Below are positions 54,400-64,000 of a stretch of 64,000 nucleotides of DNA, one piece after another. The DNA is from Takakia lepidozioides. Its lineage: Eukaryota > Streptophyta > Takakiopsida > Takakiales > Takakiaceae. Position 1 is the first letter of the stretch. Every line of letters starts with the position of its first letter. The DNA lies in the NCBI GenBank assembly GCA_030704615.1, contig CM060733.1:63426001-63490000 (forward strand), written 5' to 3'. The notes beneath the pieces were generated by a model. That model did not search any database. It was not told the DNA's origin and worked only from the letters and a program-made list of their open reading frames with translations. The position numbers and the translations under genes were made by a program.

Positions 54400-56421
54400 T
54401 CAACCATATATTTTCACCAGACTATCAGTATTTTTGACATATAATACCACAAAATGGACAAGTATTTTTTTGTTTTTTTTAAAAGCTAGTTGAGTATCTT
54501 TGACTTGTTTGATGTATTGAAGCATTGAATTTCTGAAACGTATACATTCGGCAGTCTACATAAATATGAAGGGAGGCGGGGTTGGGAATGTGAAGTGGGA
54601 GTGATTGAAAACATGATTAGTCATGGGGACATGGGGTCTTAAATACAAGATTATGAACTGGAAGTAGAAAAGCGCTTTGGCCAATATTAATTTCTAGCGT
54701 TTGGGAGCATTCGCAATCCACAAGTAGAAAATGGTTGTGGCGTTTGATAATAATTTCTTACAAATTTGGAAAGAGTTGTAGAAGTGCCTCAGTCATTTTT
54801 AAGTCCAATGTAAGCCCACGAACGGATCTTGATATTAAATCAGATTACTATATAAAAGGATTTTGTGTCGATACTCTTACAAAAATATCATGTTTAAATT
54901 GGGATGTACGTTTGATAGAGGTGAGGAATAACGAACTCCTATAAGTTGATACTCTTACAGTGGTATCATATTCCATATACATTTATCTTAGATCTTAGCA
55001 TATTTTCATCGGCCGGTATTCTAGAAAATTCAGCATGTTGAAGTCGTAGTGCGGACCAAGTACAAATTCTTGAATTCACGGAGTTTACCAATGGATATAT
55101 GATTCATAGTTGTAAGCAACATTTTGGCAATATAATGTTTCGACACAATGGGATATGAGAATGAAGATTATTTATTCCTTGTTTTTTTCTTCTCTTTTTT
55201 CATGTACTTTGCTCAAGCTGAAATAAACACACATTTAGGCTTCAATTAATATGTTTTCAAGAGGCATTAGAACAATTTTGTTATATTATTTTATTGGCTT
55301 TTGTTTACTCAAAGAGAAGACTAGAAATCAATGTCAAAAATTAAGGATCGCTAAACTCCTATTATGCTTTTCATTCAAGTGTCACCTCCTCTCCTCTTGC
55401 AAATTTACTTCTTATTATCTTTTCAACCATTCCCATACATTGAATGTTGGTTCTCATTATAATCTTTTGTTACTGCCCAGTTTATGTGTAAATATGAATC
55501 CTGCAACAAATATTATTGTAACAAAACTACTATGGCTAGTGCATCAATTGATGGGGGATTATGCAATCAACTTTATTGCTTCAGAACAACATTGGTGTAC
55601 ATGATGTGTAACTTACATGTTTGTCTTCATTTTTTCTCTTCTCTATCTTCCACCGTTTTTAATTCTATAGAGTCTATTTCTTCCTCTTATATACAACTGC
55701 TCATATCCATTATACATGTCTCATCTTAGTGGCTCATAGGATCTCTTGCATCATTGCGACCTTCCATATCTCAAGAGAAGTATGGACGAATGATATTCTT
55801 GCAGTGATAGATCAAACATGGTATTTTGTTGACACGTAGTTTTTATTTATGGTCCCTATACCACCCAAACTAACAAGATGTTGTATTAATTTGTGTTACT
55901 ATATTTTCAATCCATATTCATCAAGTCAATAATTTTTGACTGATTCTCAATATTTCATTGATGGAGAACTGAAAGTACAAGTAATAATTAGAACATAAAA
56001 ACCAAGAAACCAGCGATGAACCTATATATCAACGATGAACTTAAGTAGTAGGAAGCATGGTCATATTGCATTAATATGGAATTATGATATCTAAGATCTA
56101 AAGAGAGATTCTATATTACACAAATACAAGCCGCATAATATTTATACAATAAAATAAGCAGAGTTATGGCTTTATTTTGTATAATGATACATAGTATACT
56201 CTATATTCTATATACTAACCGTTGAATGTAACAATCATGTATTAAAATCATATATATGTATATCGACGACAATCAAAGGTAGCGTCAAGAAGAGCCTCTT
56301 CCCCATATGGGTACTCTGTCCTTTTAGAGAGCTAGAGTTTGTCTATCCAACTCTATCCATAAATGCTAGAGAGCTAGAGTTTTGTGATATGGCCAGACAA
56401 CACAAGAACTCCAGATGCATC

Positions 56422-56926
56422 TGTCGTGCGCATACATATCGCTACACAACTACATCGTTGTCCAAAACCACACAACACATGTGCACACCACACACTAGTA
56501 TACCACTAGTCCAGCCACTAGTCCAACCACTAGGCTACAACTAGTCAGTCACTAGGCTGCCACTATGCTGCCCACTATGGCAGTCACTAGTCCACACAAT
56601 GATAAAGAAGAAGAATACAAGCACAAGCTCATGCGAGCTCACAAAGCTGAAGCATAAACTCATGCATATATAACCTCATCACTCAAATACAAGTCAAGCC
56701 AAGTGCACCCCACGCCATGGGGAATCCACACTACGGCGCCATAGCTAGGCGCGGTGAGGCTCAACTCGAGAAAGATGAGCCTCCCGTGCTTGCCGTGAAG
56801 ATAACCACTCTAGGGCCTAAATCTACCTTGACCCCTGGATTGACACTTGGGCCAATCCCAAATGTCAATATGTAAAAGCTAGCTATTTCCTAGCTAGTTT
56901 CACACTAGTGGTAAAATAACTTGACA
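56422..56926 (-). repeat. 3' LTR of the DNMT/PHD family
   Basis: 505 bp from TGTCAAGTTATTTTACCACT (minus strand, 56926) to GCGCACGACA at 56422, giving TG...CA ends. Its first about 330 bp match 18235-18555. Its last 170 bp (56422-56592) are not seen next to the 18235 LTR but are directly duplicated at 56931-57091. TATA-like TTATATATGC in the same position as in the other LTR. Confidence 0.8.
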
Positions 56927-56930
56927 GTTG

Positions 56931-57091
56931 TTGTGCGCATACATATCGCTACACAACTACATCGTTGTCCAAAACCACACAACACATGTGCACACCACAC
57001 ACTAGTTTACCACTAGTCCAACCACTAGGCTACAAACTAGTCAGTCACAGTGCCACTAGGCTGCCCACTATGGCAGTCACTAGTCCACCCA
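56931..57091 (-). repeat. Direct duplication of the LTR terminal segment inside the element
   Basis: About 160 bp nearly identical to 56422-56592 (words GCATACATATCGCTACACAAC and CACTATGGCAGTCACTAGTC), placed immediately internal to the 3' LTR start. Within both, short CACTAGT-type units repeat. It could be a remnant of LTR recombination or a genuine internal repeat. Confidence 0.75.
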
Positions 57092-57344
57092 ATCGCCCCC
57101 CTAGCTGGTGCTTAGGTCCCTCTAAGTCCAGGTAGCCACAAGATGTGATAGTGACCATAACCTCACTAAGTCCTCCACCACTATCCCTACTACACTCAAA
57201 CTCGATAGATCAAGAGGCCGGGTGCAAGAGTTGCCCCATCGTTAGTCGCCGTCTTGCAATCTGTGAACTTGAGCTTGGGATCTCATGTATTGACTCCTAT
57301 GAGCTTGGCCTCTCATGTCTTGTTAGCTGCCTCCAGTCATGTCC

Positions 57345-57880
57345 ACTGCCACTATCCCAAGCAGTGTGGACACAACCAATCTCCGTCAGGAACCTTCTCA
57401 AGAGGTGGTGTCAAGCATCCCATATGTCAACCCCTTGAGCATCGATCACACACCAGCATGGTGGCTGCCCCTTTGGCAGACCCACAGAGCATGCACCTCA
57501 AACCTGCAGGTACCACTGCCAAGTTTGGGTCAACTCTGTCATCGACATTGGGAATGTGACATGGCGCACAATTACGCACATGGTCCTTCCAAGTCATGCC
57601 ATCCCGACCCTCCAAGATCAGGAGCCCTGAGGGCAACACCTCTCAAACCCTCAGAATAACACGCCCTGCAGTAACATCCAGAGTCGTAGGAGCAGTCTGC
57701 TGCAAAATAACATAGTCACCAGGGCTAAACCTCCGAACCCCAGGACGATATCCTCCACCACGTATAGTGGCATACCTCAACGTATCACGGTGCTATGCAA
57801 TGGCAAGGTTCTCAAAAGCCATGGGCATGGCTTTCTTGAACAACTCTGCACGCTGATCACATGCACGTACCCACACGTCC
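57345..57880 (-). pseudogene. Integrase C-terminal module and PHD finger (DNMT/PHD family)
   Basis: Matches 12281-12802. The GPY/F-like segment (LPSGLLILEGRDGMTWKDHV) is followed by a PHD finger: CMLC, CDRC, then HMGC, LTPPLEKVPDGDWLCPHC. Here the zinc-binding His is present but the preceding Trp codon is a TGA stop; in the other copy the Trp is intact and the His is Tyr. Neither copy is functional, but together they show that the ancestor had a full C4HC3 finger. The normal role would be binding of histone H3 tails. Confidence 0.8.
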
Positions 57881-58880
57881 GGATCGTCAAGGTTAAGGAC
57901 TTGAGCAGTGTCCCTACAAATGGCTGCAGGCAAATCCGGCTCTCGGCCAAAGAGAAGGAAATATGGTGAGAAGGAGGCAAGTGATGTTTGTTTGCTGAAC
58001 TGTAGCCCATGGCTAACCAAGGAACCTGAAGATCCCAATCTCCTAGGTGTCCCTTCTGCAAGCCATACTTGCGCAAAACCCTCTTCACCGTCTGAACAAC
58101 TCTCTCTACTAAGCCATCGGCCTCAGGATAATCACGAGAAGTGGTGCGGTGGTCTATCAAGGCTTTATCACACAAAGCCTGAAACTCCCCAAGAACTCTC
58201 TCCCTTGGTCCGTGAGTACCTCAGCTGGAGCACCAAATCGGCTAAGCACACGATCTAAGAATGCATACGCAGCCCCATCACTAGCCTTGTCAGGCAATGG
58301 AACCAACTCAATCCACTTGGAGAAGTGCTCCACCATCAACACACATATCTGTGGTGGCGCATAGTCAGTGGCAACGGTCCTGCGAAGTCAAGACTCCACC
58401 TGTAGCCCAATCCCATGATTGGTAAAAGATGCAACTGTGGTGTAGGGGTGTTGAATGAAGCACGCACCCTGTCACACACCATGCACCTAGCCACGAACTA
58501 TTGCATCTCTGTATGCATACCACGCCACCAATACTGCCCTTGCAGTAAACTGTGAGTGCGTCGCACTCCAAAATGCCCCAACTCCTCATGGGCATGCCGC
58601 ACTAACCGTGCACGTTGTGTGGGGTGAGGCACAATCCTCACCCGACCATCCTCCCACACTCGAAGTAGGTGTATCCCCTCCCACTTGAACCTCTTGGCTC
58701 GTTGCAGGATCCGATCCCTCTCCTTGGCAGTCACAGTGGTTGCCGTGTCTCCCGTGCGGAGGTAGTCCAACACAGCCGAATCCTCATGTATATCTCTGGC
58801 ACCACCTGGCTCATCACTAGCCTCAGGGTCCTCAGACACTCCGTCTACAATCATCCCTGTTATAGGTCCAACCTGACCTC
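57777..58880 (-). pseudogene. Integrase (DNMT/PHD family)
   Basis: Blocks in several frames: HAHEELGHFGVRRTHSLL then CMVCDR form the H2C2 zinc finger (near 58600-58480); WSLDFAGPLPL supplies the first Asp (near 58395); FSKWIELVPLPDKASD and LTDQGREFLG supply the second Asp (near 58215); PEADGLVERVVQTVKRVL supplies the Glu (near 58100). A TAG interrupts the finger region at about 58499. Integrase joins element cDNA to host DNA. Typical Ty3/gypsy order after RNase H. Confidence 0.8.
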
Positions 58881-59683
58881 CCGATGCCAAGATACACAAA
58901 AATGCAGATGCGTGCCATCCCGGCACCATCTCCTCGTCCGTCTCACCATGCCACCGAGCTCCAGTGTCATCCTGCTGGCTCATGCATGGATTGCGGCTCA
59001 ATCCATCCGCATCCCGATTGACCAAACCCGGTCGATGCACAACCTAAAAGTCATACTCCTGGAGTATGAGTGCCCACCGTGCAAGCTTCCCCGTAAACTT
59101 GTCTGACTCCATCAACCACTTGAGTGGCTGGTGATCTGTGACAAGGGTGAAAAGATTGCCGTATAGATAGCACCTGAAGTGTGCCACGGCCCACACTACA
59201 GCTAAGCACTCTCCCTCATATGAGCTGTACTTAGCCTCTGCAGCGTTGTTCGAGCGGCTAGCATAAGCCACTACGAACTCTCTTCCCTCATCATCCACAT
59301 GTGTGAGCACCGCTCCAAGCCCCAGCATGCTCCAATCCGTATGCAGCTGAAAGGGACGCCCCCTGATAGGTCGTCTCAGGATAGGCGCCGAGGTCAACCT
59401 CGCCTTGAGCTCTTGAAAAGCTCGTTCCTGCTCATCTTCCACTGCCACTCCTGGTCCACCTTGGTCAGCTTGGTTAGAGCCTTTGCAATGGTACTAAATC
59501 CCTTGATAAACCGTCTATAATAGTTTGCCAACCCCATGAAAGCTCGAACTCGGCTCACATCCGTGGGGCGTGGAATTTGTGCAATGGCCTCTACCTTAGT
59601 CTGCTGTACCCCCAATCCTCCAGGATATATCATGTGACCCAGATACTCAATCTGGTTGTGGAAAAACTTGCACTTCCCCGGAT
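58881..59683 (-). pseudogene. pol: Reverse transcriptase C-terminus and RNase H (DNMT/PHD family)
   Basis: 59683 down to about 59394 encodes the RT thumb/connection (FFHNQIEYLGHMIYPGG, AFMGLANYYRRFIKGFS). After a frame change, 59448-59044 encodes RNase H (LHTDWSMLGLGAVLTHVD, SSYEGECLAVVWAVAHFR, TDHQPLKWLM). A further block 59040-58880 has ADGLSRNPC. The RNase H first motif reads TDWS where TDAS is usual. The catalytic RT motif lies in the gap. Confidence 0.85.
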
Positions 59684-60183
59684 NNNNNNNNNNNNNNNNN
59701 NNNNNNNNNNNNNNNNNNNNNNNNNNNNNNNNNNNNNNNNNNNNNNNNNNNNNNNNNNNNNNNNNNNNNNNNNNNNNNNNNNNNNNNNNNNNNNNNNNNN
59801 NNNNNNNNNNNNNNNNNNNNNNNNNNNNNNNNNNNNNNNNNNNNNNNNNNNNNNNNNNNNNNNNNNNNNNNNNNNNNNNNNNNNNNNNNNNNNNNNNNNN
59901 NNNNNNNNNNNNNNNNNNNNNNNNNNNNNNNNNNNNNNNNNNNNNNNNNNNNNNNNNNNNNNNNNNNNNNNNNNNNNNNNNNNNNNNNNNNNNNNNNNNN
60001 NNNNNNNNNNNNNNNNNNNNNNNNNNNNNNNNNNNNNNNNNNNNNNNNNNNNNNNNNNNNNNNNNNNNNNNNNNNNNNNNNNNNNNNNNNNNNNNNNNNN
60101 NNNNNNNNNNNNNNNNNNNNNNNNNNNNNNNNNNNNNNNNNNNNNNNNNNNNNNNNNNNNNNNNNNNNNNNNNNNNNNNNNNN
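59684..60183. other. Assembly gap (500 N)
   Basis: Second 500-N run. It interrupts the DNMT/PHD element in RT, at the complementary end to the first gap. Confidence 1.
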
Positions 60184-63100
60184 CTCAGTAGGACATTGCA
60201 CACCCGTAGACAACGTCTGCATCATGACTCATATGGCCCACCTCTCCCCCAACTGACTGTCAAAGTCGTTTGGACCGCAAAATGTTACCGTCCTTGAGAA
60301 CTCGTCCCAGAAAAAAATAGATCTCTCCCAGGTGAGACCTCTCCACTTCCTTATGTAGCCTCCAATGTCATTTGGGCGGGGAAACAATTGAAAGTTTCAA
60401 GTCCTTCAAAGTCTGCTCGAGCCCCCACAAAGATGGTGGGCGCGCTTCTCCATCTGCAAATGGTACATTTTGTCAGTTTGCAAATAAGGTACTCATCAAC
60501 ATTCATGAAGAGCCCAACAAAAATGGAATTTCTTTTTGCATCATTAACCCGTTGAGCCTTGTGGAGCCAGTTATCAAACACAATGTTCACCCGATTCCTT
60601 CCCACCTTTTGTGCCAGGCTTTAATGTTTGCCTCTTTGGGGACTGATTCCAGTCCTTCACTGTCTGATCTGAGTTCCAAATCTCCAGCCACCTTATTTTG
60701 GTTTGGGGGTCGACCATGGAAATGGCCAGCCGGTGCAATTTCTCCTGCCTTGCATCTCTCCGGGTGCACATGCTTGTCATAGTGAGATTTGATCTGCAGA
60801 AGGAACTCAGCACCAAGGCCAGGATCTACTATTCTAAGCTGCTTTCCGAAGAGCTGACATCATTTTGGTTCTGCGGATTTCATACTCCTTCTTTATTGCT
60901 GCTGCCACACTCTTTTGATGGTCCCCATAATTCCTCTGGTTGGAGTGCGTAGTTTTAATTTAGTATTCGGATTTCCCACTTTCTCAGCTGCCCTCTGCCC
61001 CAACTCTTGCTGCATTGATAAAATAGGGAATTATTACAAAACGAAAGACAAACAATGTATTCAGAAAGACAAGTGAGTAACAAAAAAAAGCTCGGCCTTA
61101 CCCTACATGTACTCCCAAGAAATGCCTCTCGCACCAAAGTTGCCTGCAAGCTCTTTCCTGTTTCACACTTCTTGATTATATCGGGGTGGAGTACTGTGCG
61201 AAATCATCCAGCTTCATCAGACCAAGACCAATCCTCCTGAATTCGGAACAGTGTGTGGACCAAGCTTGTTGTCACATGCGATTTTCCCTTTTCCTGTCGA
61301 TCCTACCATAAGATTTGGAATTGGAAACCTGCATTGGTAAACATCGTTTTTCGGGGGATTAAACAAGACATTGGAGAGGCAAATGGGAGTCTCTAGGATG
61401 ACTTACTTGTTCACCGTCGTGCATAGCTGTTAAGAAGCCTAGCGATGTCAATTTGTCCCAGGATCCCAAAACCATTGCCCTCTACAGCACATGCTTCTCT
61501 TCTCTCTTTGCATGATGTTTCTAAAATGTATCCCATCCATGCCAGCAATCTGTGGTTGGCATCCCAGACGTAGACCATGTGGTTTCAGAATTGCTGGGTG
61601 TTTCTTCCCATCATGAGGCCTAGCTCAAACTCCTCATTAACATCCTTCCAGCACTCATCCCAGGTATCTCTGATCTCAGGAGACACTAATGTGCTTTCCC
61701 ATTTTGTATCTGTTAGTGACACATAAAAAACTTGTGCACCAAGTCTGTATCCATGCACGAAATCAGTTTCCAATTTTGTTATGTCATGGGAAGAGGGGGA
61801 CGCACAACAGGCATAGATTATCAATCCGGCAAAGTGGGATGTCCAGACGCCCTCCAGAGACGAGCATGTCCTAATAACCTCCTGAGAGTTTACCTTCTGG
61901 ATGACATGAGTTCTTTCACCTTGTCAAGGTAGTGCACTTCAGGTTTATCTGTTTCATCGCTATTCTCAGAGCTCTTGCCAGACTCGTCCCCATCTCCAGA
62001 ACCTTTTGCCTCTGTTCCTGTCTACTTGGACTTCACAGTTTTCCTTTTCCTGCACGTGCCATTCCATTGTCAGTGAGTAATGTGCAAATAAGTGAACGTC
62101 CGTACCGACCATCACTCTGTCTCCTCTCAAATCACAGTGAATGGCGGCAACCGACATTCACAACAATCTACAAAACCAAAGCTGATCCAGACGAATGCAA
62201 ACCAAACATATGACTACAAAGTGATGGTCGGTAACCACACGACAATCACTATGTTTTTTTGGGCAAACATGTACACTAAGGTTCTGAGCATTAGCGAACG
62301 GCGTTAACGACAATGCATTTTGACATTGCATTTGAAGGACGTGCTGGATCGGTTTGGTGCAATGAAATATATGTCTAAGTGATTGGCGGCACCGACACCC
62401 AGTCTAGTTCAGGGCAGAAATTGAGTGTAGATAAGTCAGAGAGACCTCCATTGTGATGATCATCACAAAACCAATCACTGTTTTCTTGTCTGTCTCGAAC
62501 GTACTTTCCAATCGATACTCTACATGAATCTACAGTATGGTCGCCAAAAAATGATTGGCGGTACCGCCTCCACTTCCTAATCTGTTCAACACTGAAACAT
62601 AGAAAATGCAATGCAAGCACGACTAACTAACTGAAATATGCCGACCATCACTTTCTACCTCCACCCCCCAGGTACATAAAGCTCATGAGGAGAATCGATG
62701 GCATTAACGACAATCCCCAGCACTACACTAGAATCAAATGCCGACAATCACATGTTCCTGCTACAGAATGAAAAAGAAGGAGTGTTTGAAAGGCATCAGA
62801 CGACTCCTACGATCTGAAGAACAGTGAATGCGGTATACCAGTCACAAATTGCTGGTGTGGAAAACCATAAACATAGGAGTACAAAGCAAATCAACGTGGC
62901 TTCATAGTGAATGGCGGTACTGATAGTCACAAACTGCAGGTTGTGGAAAACCATAAACAGAGGAGTACAAAGCAAATCAGGATGGCTTCATATGTGAATG
63001 GCGGTACCACTAGTCACAAACAGTTGGTGTGAAAACCATAAACAGAGGAGTACAAAGCAAATCAACATGACTCATAGTGAATGGCGGTACCACCAGTCAC

Positions 63101-63706
63101 AAACTGCTGGTTGGAAAACCATAAACAGAGGAGTAACAAAGCAAATCAACATGGCCCATCAAGTGACCTGCGGTACTCTACCAGTCACAAACTGCTGGTG
63201 TGGAAAACCATAAACAGAGGAGTACAAAGCAAATCAACATGGCTTCATAGTGAATGCCGGTACCACCAGTCACAAACTACTGGTGTGGAAAACCATAAAC
63301 AGAGGAGTACAAAGCAAATCAACATGGCTTCCATAATGAATGGCAGTAACCACCAGTCACAAATGCTGGTGTGGGAAAACAACATAAACAGAGGAGTATA
63401 AAGCAAATCAACATGGCTTCATAGTGATGGTCGTACCGACCATCACTTCTAGGACATTGCACTCACTCTCTTCGTAGATCTTTAAAACAGGAAATGGAAG
63501 GTAGAGACACTTACTGGCGCCTTCTTAGGTTTTGAATTTGGATCCCCTTCTAACAGCTTTCCTCTCTTCCCTTTTCTCATCTGCTGGAATTTCTTTTGCT
63601 CTAGGGTTTGTAGACCTTCTCCCGGATCAGCGTTCCCCGGACTTCCACCTCCTTCAGTTTCCCTGCGAATCAGCTCTGCTTCCACAGTCTGGTTTCCAAT
63701 GCTCAT
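60184..63706 (-). CDS. Uncharacterised multi-exon gene (WDxNHR family, copy B)
   Basis: The first exon 63515-63706 starts MSIGNQTVEAELIRRETEGG and ends with donor GTAAGT. A long intron holds an 86-bp tandem array. Later exon-like blocks lie near 61930-62060, 61600-61830 (DFVHGYRLGAQVFYVSLTDT, then WDECWKDVNEEFE), 61440-61600 (MVYVWDANHRLLAWMGYI), 61100-61150 (GKSLQATLVREAFLGST) and 60600-60816 (RQEKLHRLAISMVDPQTK then RWLEIWNSDQTVKDW). WD-x-NHRLLAW and EKLH...RWL-IWN match copy A at 16491-18232, where these blocks appear in the same order. A TGA between NTQQF and NHMVYVWD may be a mutation or a splice boundary. The 3' end meets the gap. Function unknown; a ParB/sulfiredoxin-like fold is a weak guess from the DxNHR string. 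Confidence 0.5.
62822..63430. repeat. 86-bp tandem repeat within the first intron of the copy B gene
   Basis: About seven units of roughly 86 bp. Each contains GTGAATGGCGGTACC, AGTCACAAACTGCTGGTGTG, AACCATAAACAGAGGAGTAC and AAAGCAAATCAACATGG. Unit starts near 62822, 62908, 62992, 63076, 63162, 63249, 63335. The array ends in a palindrome AGTGATGGTCG-TAC-CGACCATCACT at 63423-63447, and the half-motif recurs upstream near 62101, 62220 and 62640. Confidence 0.85.
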
Positions 63707-64000
63707 GTTCTCTCTGACTGTGTGACAGCTGCAGCCTCATTCTCGGTCTGCTCTTGTGTTGCAGTCTCCGCGTTCACCTACTGCCTTGGCCCTTTGTTCT
63801 CCATCAAGCGACGCCTCGTCATTTGCTCTCTTTGCTCTGAGTCTCTTCTTTCTAAGGGAAGTAAAATAGAGTGACTTCCTTCTCTTTTCGAATCGTAGAA
63901 GAAACCCTCTCCAGCTTTACTACCTCTCTCCCTCTAAGTGCGGAAACTTGAAAGACAAAGTGAGTTGCGTGCGTGCGTTGGGATTGCTTCTAGAAGCATC
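63707..64000 (-). promoter_or_regulatory. Putative 5' leader or promoter of the copy B gene
   Basis: About 290 bp upstream of the ATG at 63706 on the minus strand. Purine-rich (AGAGGGAGAGAG near 63925 in minus orientation). No TATA box assigned. Included only because it precedes the first exon. Confidence 0.3.

Larger units (their letters stand above)
50403..56420. repeat. Giant inverted repeat with ~2-kb arms
   Basis: Left arm about 50403-53315 (2034 bp without the hAT insertion) and right arm about 54400-56420 (2021 bp) are reverse complements with a few percent divergence. Shared landmarks are CTAGCTCTCTA near 50451/56325, the segment around 51154-51354 / 55484-55680, and the inner ends CTGGTGAAAATATA / TATATTTTCACCAG. 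The loop is 53316-54399. The right outer end is cut by an LTR insertion. The arms lack known transposase motifs. It may be a large foldback transposon or a segmental inverted duplication. Confidence 0.9.
56422..59683 (-). mobile_element. Ty3/gypsy DNMT/PHD family, 3' half (cut by gap)
   Basis: In element orientation: RT C-terminus, RNase H, integrase, PHD finger, 3' untranslated region, 3' LTR ending in the right arm of the giant inverted repeat. The 3' LTR is the same sequence as the LTR at 18235, which precedes gag, protease and DNMT. The upstream half disappears into the gap 59684-60183, and beyond the gap an unrelated gene begins. Confidence 0.85.

Noticed and set aside
62822-63430. Regular repeats resembling a CRISPR array
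   Set aside because: The 86-bp units are contiguous and similar throughout, without unique spacers, and the genome is eukaryotic; it is an intronic tandem repeat.

Overview
The window looks like transposon-dense nuclear DNA from a streptophyte. The evidence is Ty3/gypsy elements of several clades (one with the plant initiator-Met tRNA primer site), a Mutator-like transposase, a CACTA terminus, a degenerate plant-type PPR fragment, genes split by GT-AG introns, and two 500-N scaffold gaps. A charophyte green alga with a large genome (for example Chara-like) is my best guess, because Ty3/gypsy elements carrying a cytosine methyltransferase have, as I recall, been reported from charophytes. A bryophyte or fern cannot be excluded from the sequence alone. 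I see no bacterial operons, rRNA genes or CRISPR arrays.

Layout, left to right. 1-11420: a decayed Mutator-like (MULE/SWIM) transposase, split by a nearly perfect, very young 9.2-kb Ty3/gypsy element on the minus strand (LTRs 610-1610 and 8852-9842, TSD GGAGC, intact 2199-aa gag-pol). 12281-12802: 3' pol fragment of a second Ty3/gypsy family, ending in a PHD finger. 12805-16490: truncated chromovirus copy, plus strand. 16491-18232: remnant of an uncharacterised spliced gene (minus). 18235-25183: 5' part of a Ty3/gypsy element encoding gag, protease and a C5 DNA cytosine methyltransferase (DNMT), cut by the first gap. 25767-30073: a probable CACTA transposon region with a spliced gene, a captured PPR pseudogene and a CACTA terminus. 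30074-32700: non-LTR-retroelement-like sequence with a chromodomain. 33957-40901: full-length chromovirus (minus) with both LTRs, TSD and iMet primer site but broken frames. 41100-50400: non-coding repeats (palindromes, telomere-like tracts, a three-copy non-coding family, an AT-rich tandem array). 50403-56420: a giant inverted repeat with 2-kb arms, one arm carrying a non-autonomous hAT insertion. 56422-59683: 3' half (minus) of the DNMT element family (RT, RNase H, integrase, PHD finger, 3' LTR), cut by the second gap. 60184-63706: a second copy of the uncharacterised spliced gene family.

The main discovery candidate comes from combining separate pieces. The LTR upstream of the DNMT copy (18235 on) is the same sequence as the LTR downstream of the PHD-finger copy (56422-56926, minus). 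One element family therefore appears to carry gag, protease, DNMT, RT, RNase H, integrase and PHD finger: a retrotransposon with its own DNA-methylation writer and a putative histone-tail reader at the integrase C-terminus. No intact copy is present; frames are broken and both informative copies run into gaps.

The other signal worth following is a set of hairpin-forming palindromes with different arms but a shared GGTRCC-like core. They recur in introns and non-coding DNA, including in both copies of the uncharacterised gene family.
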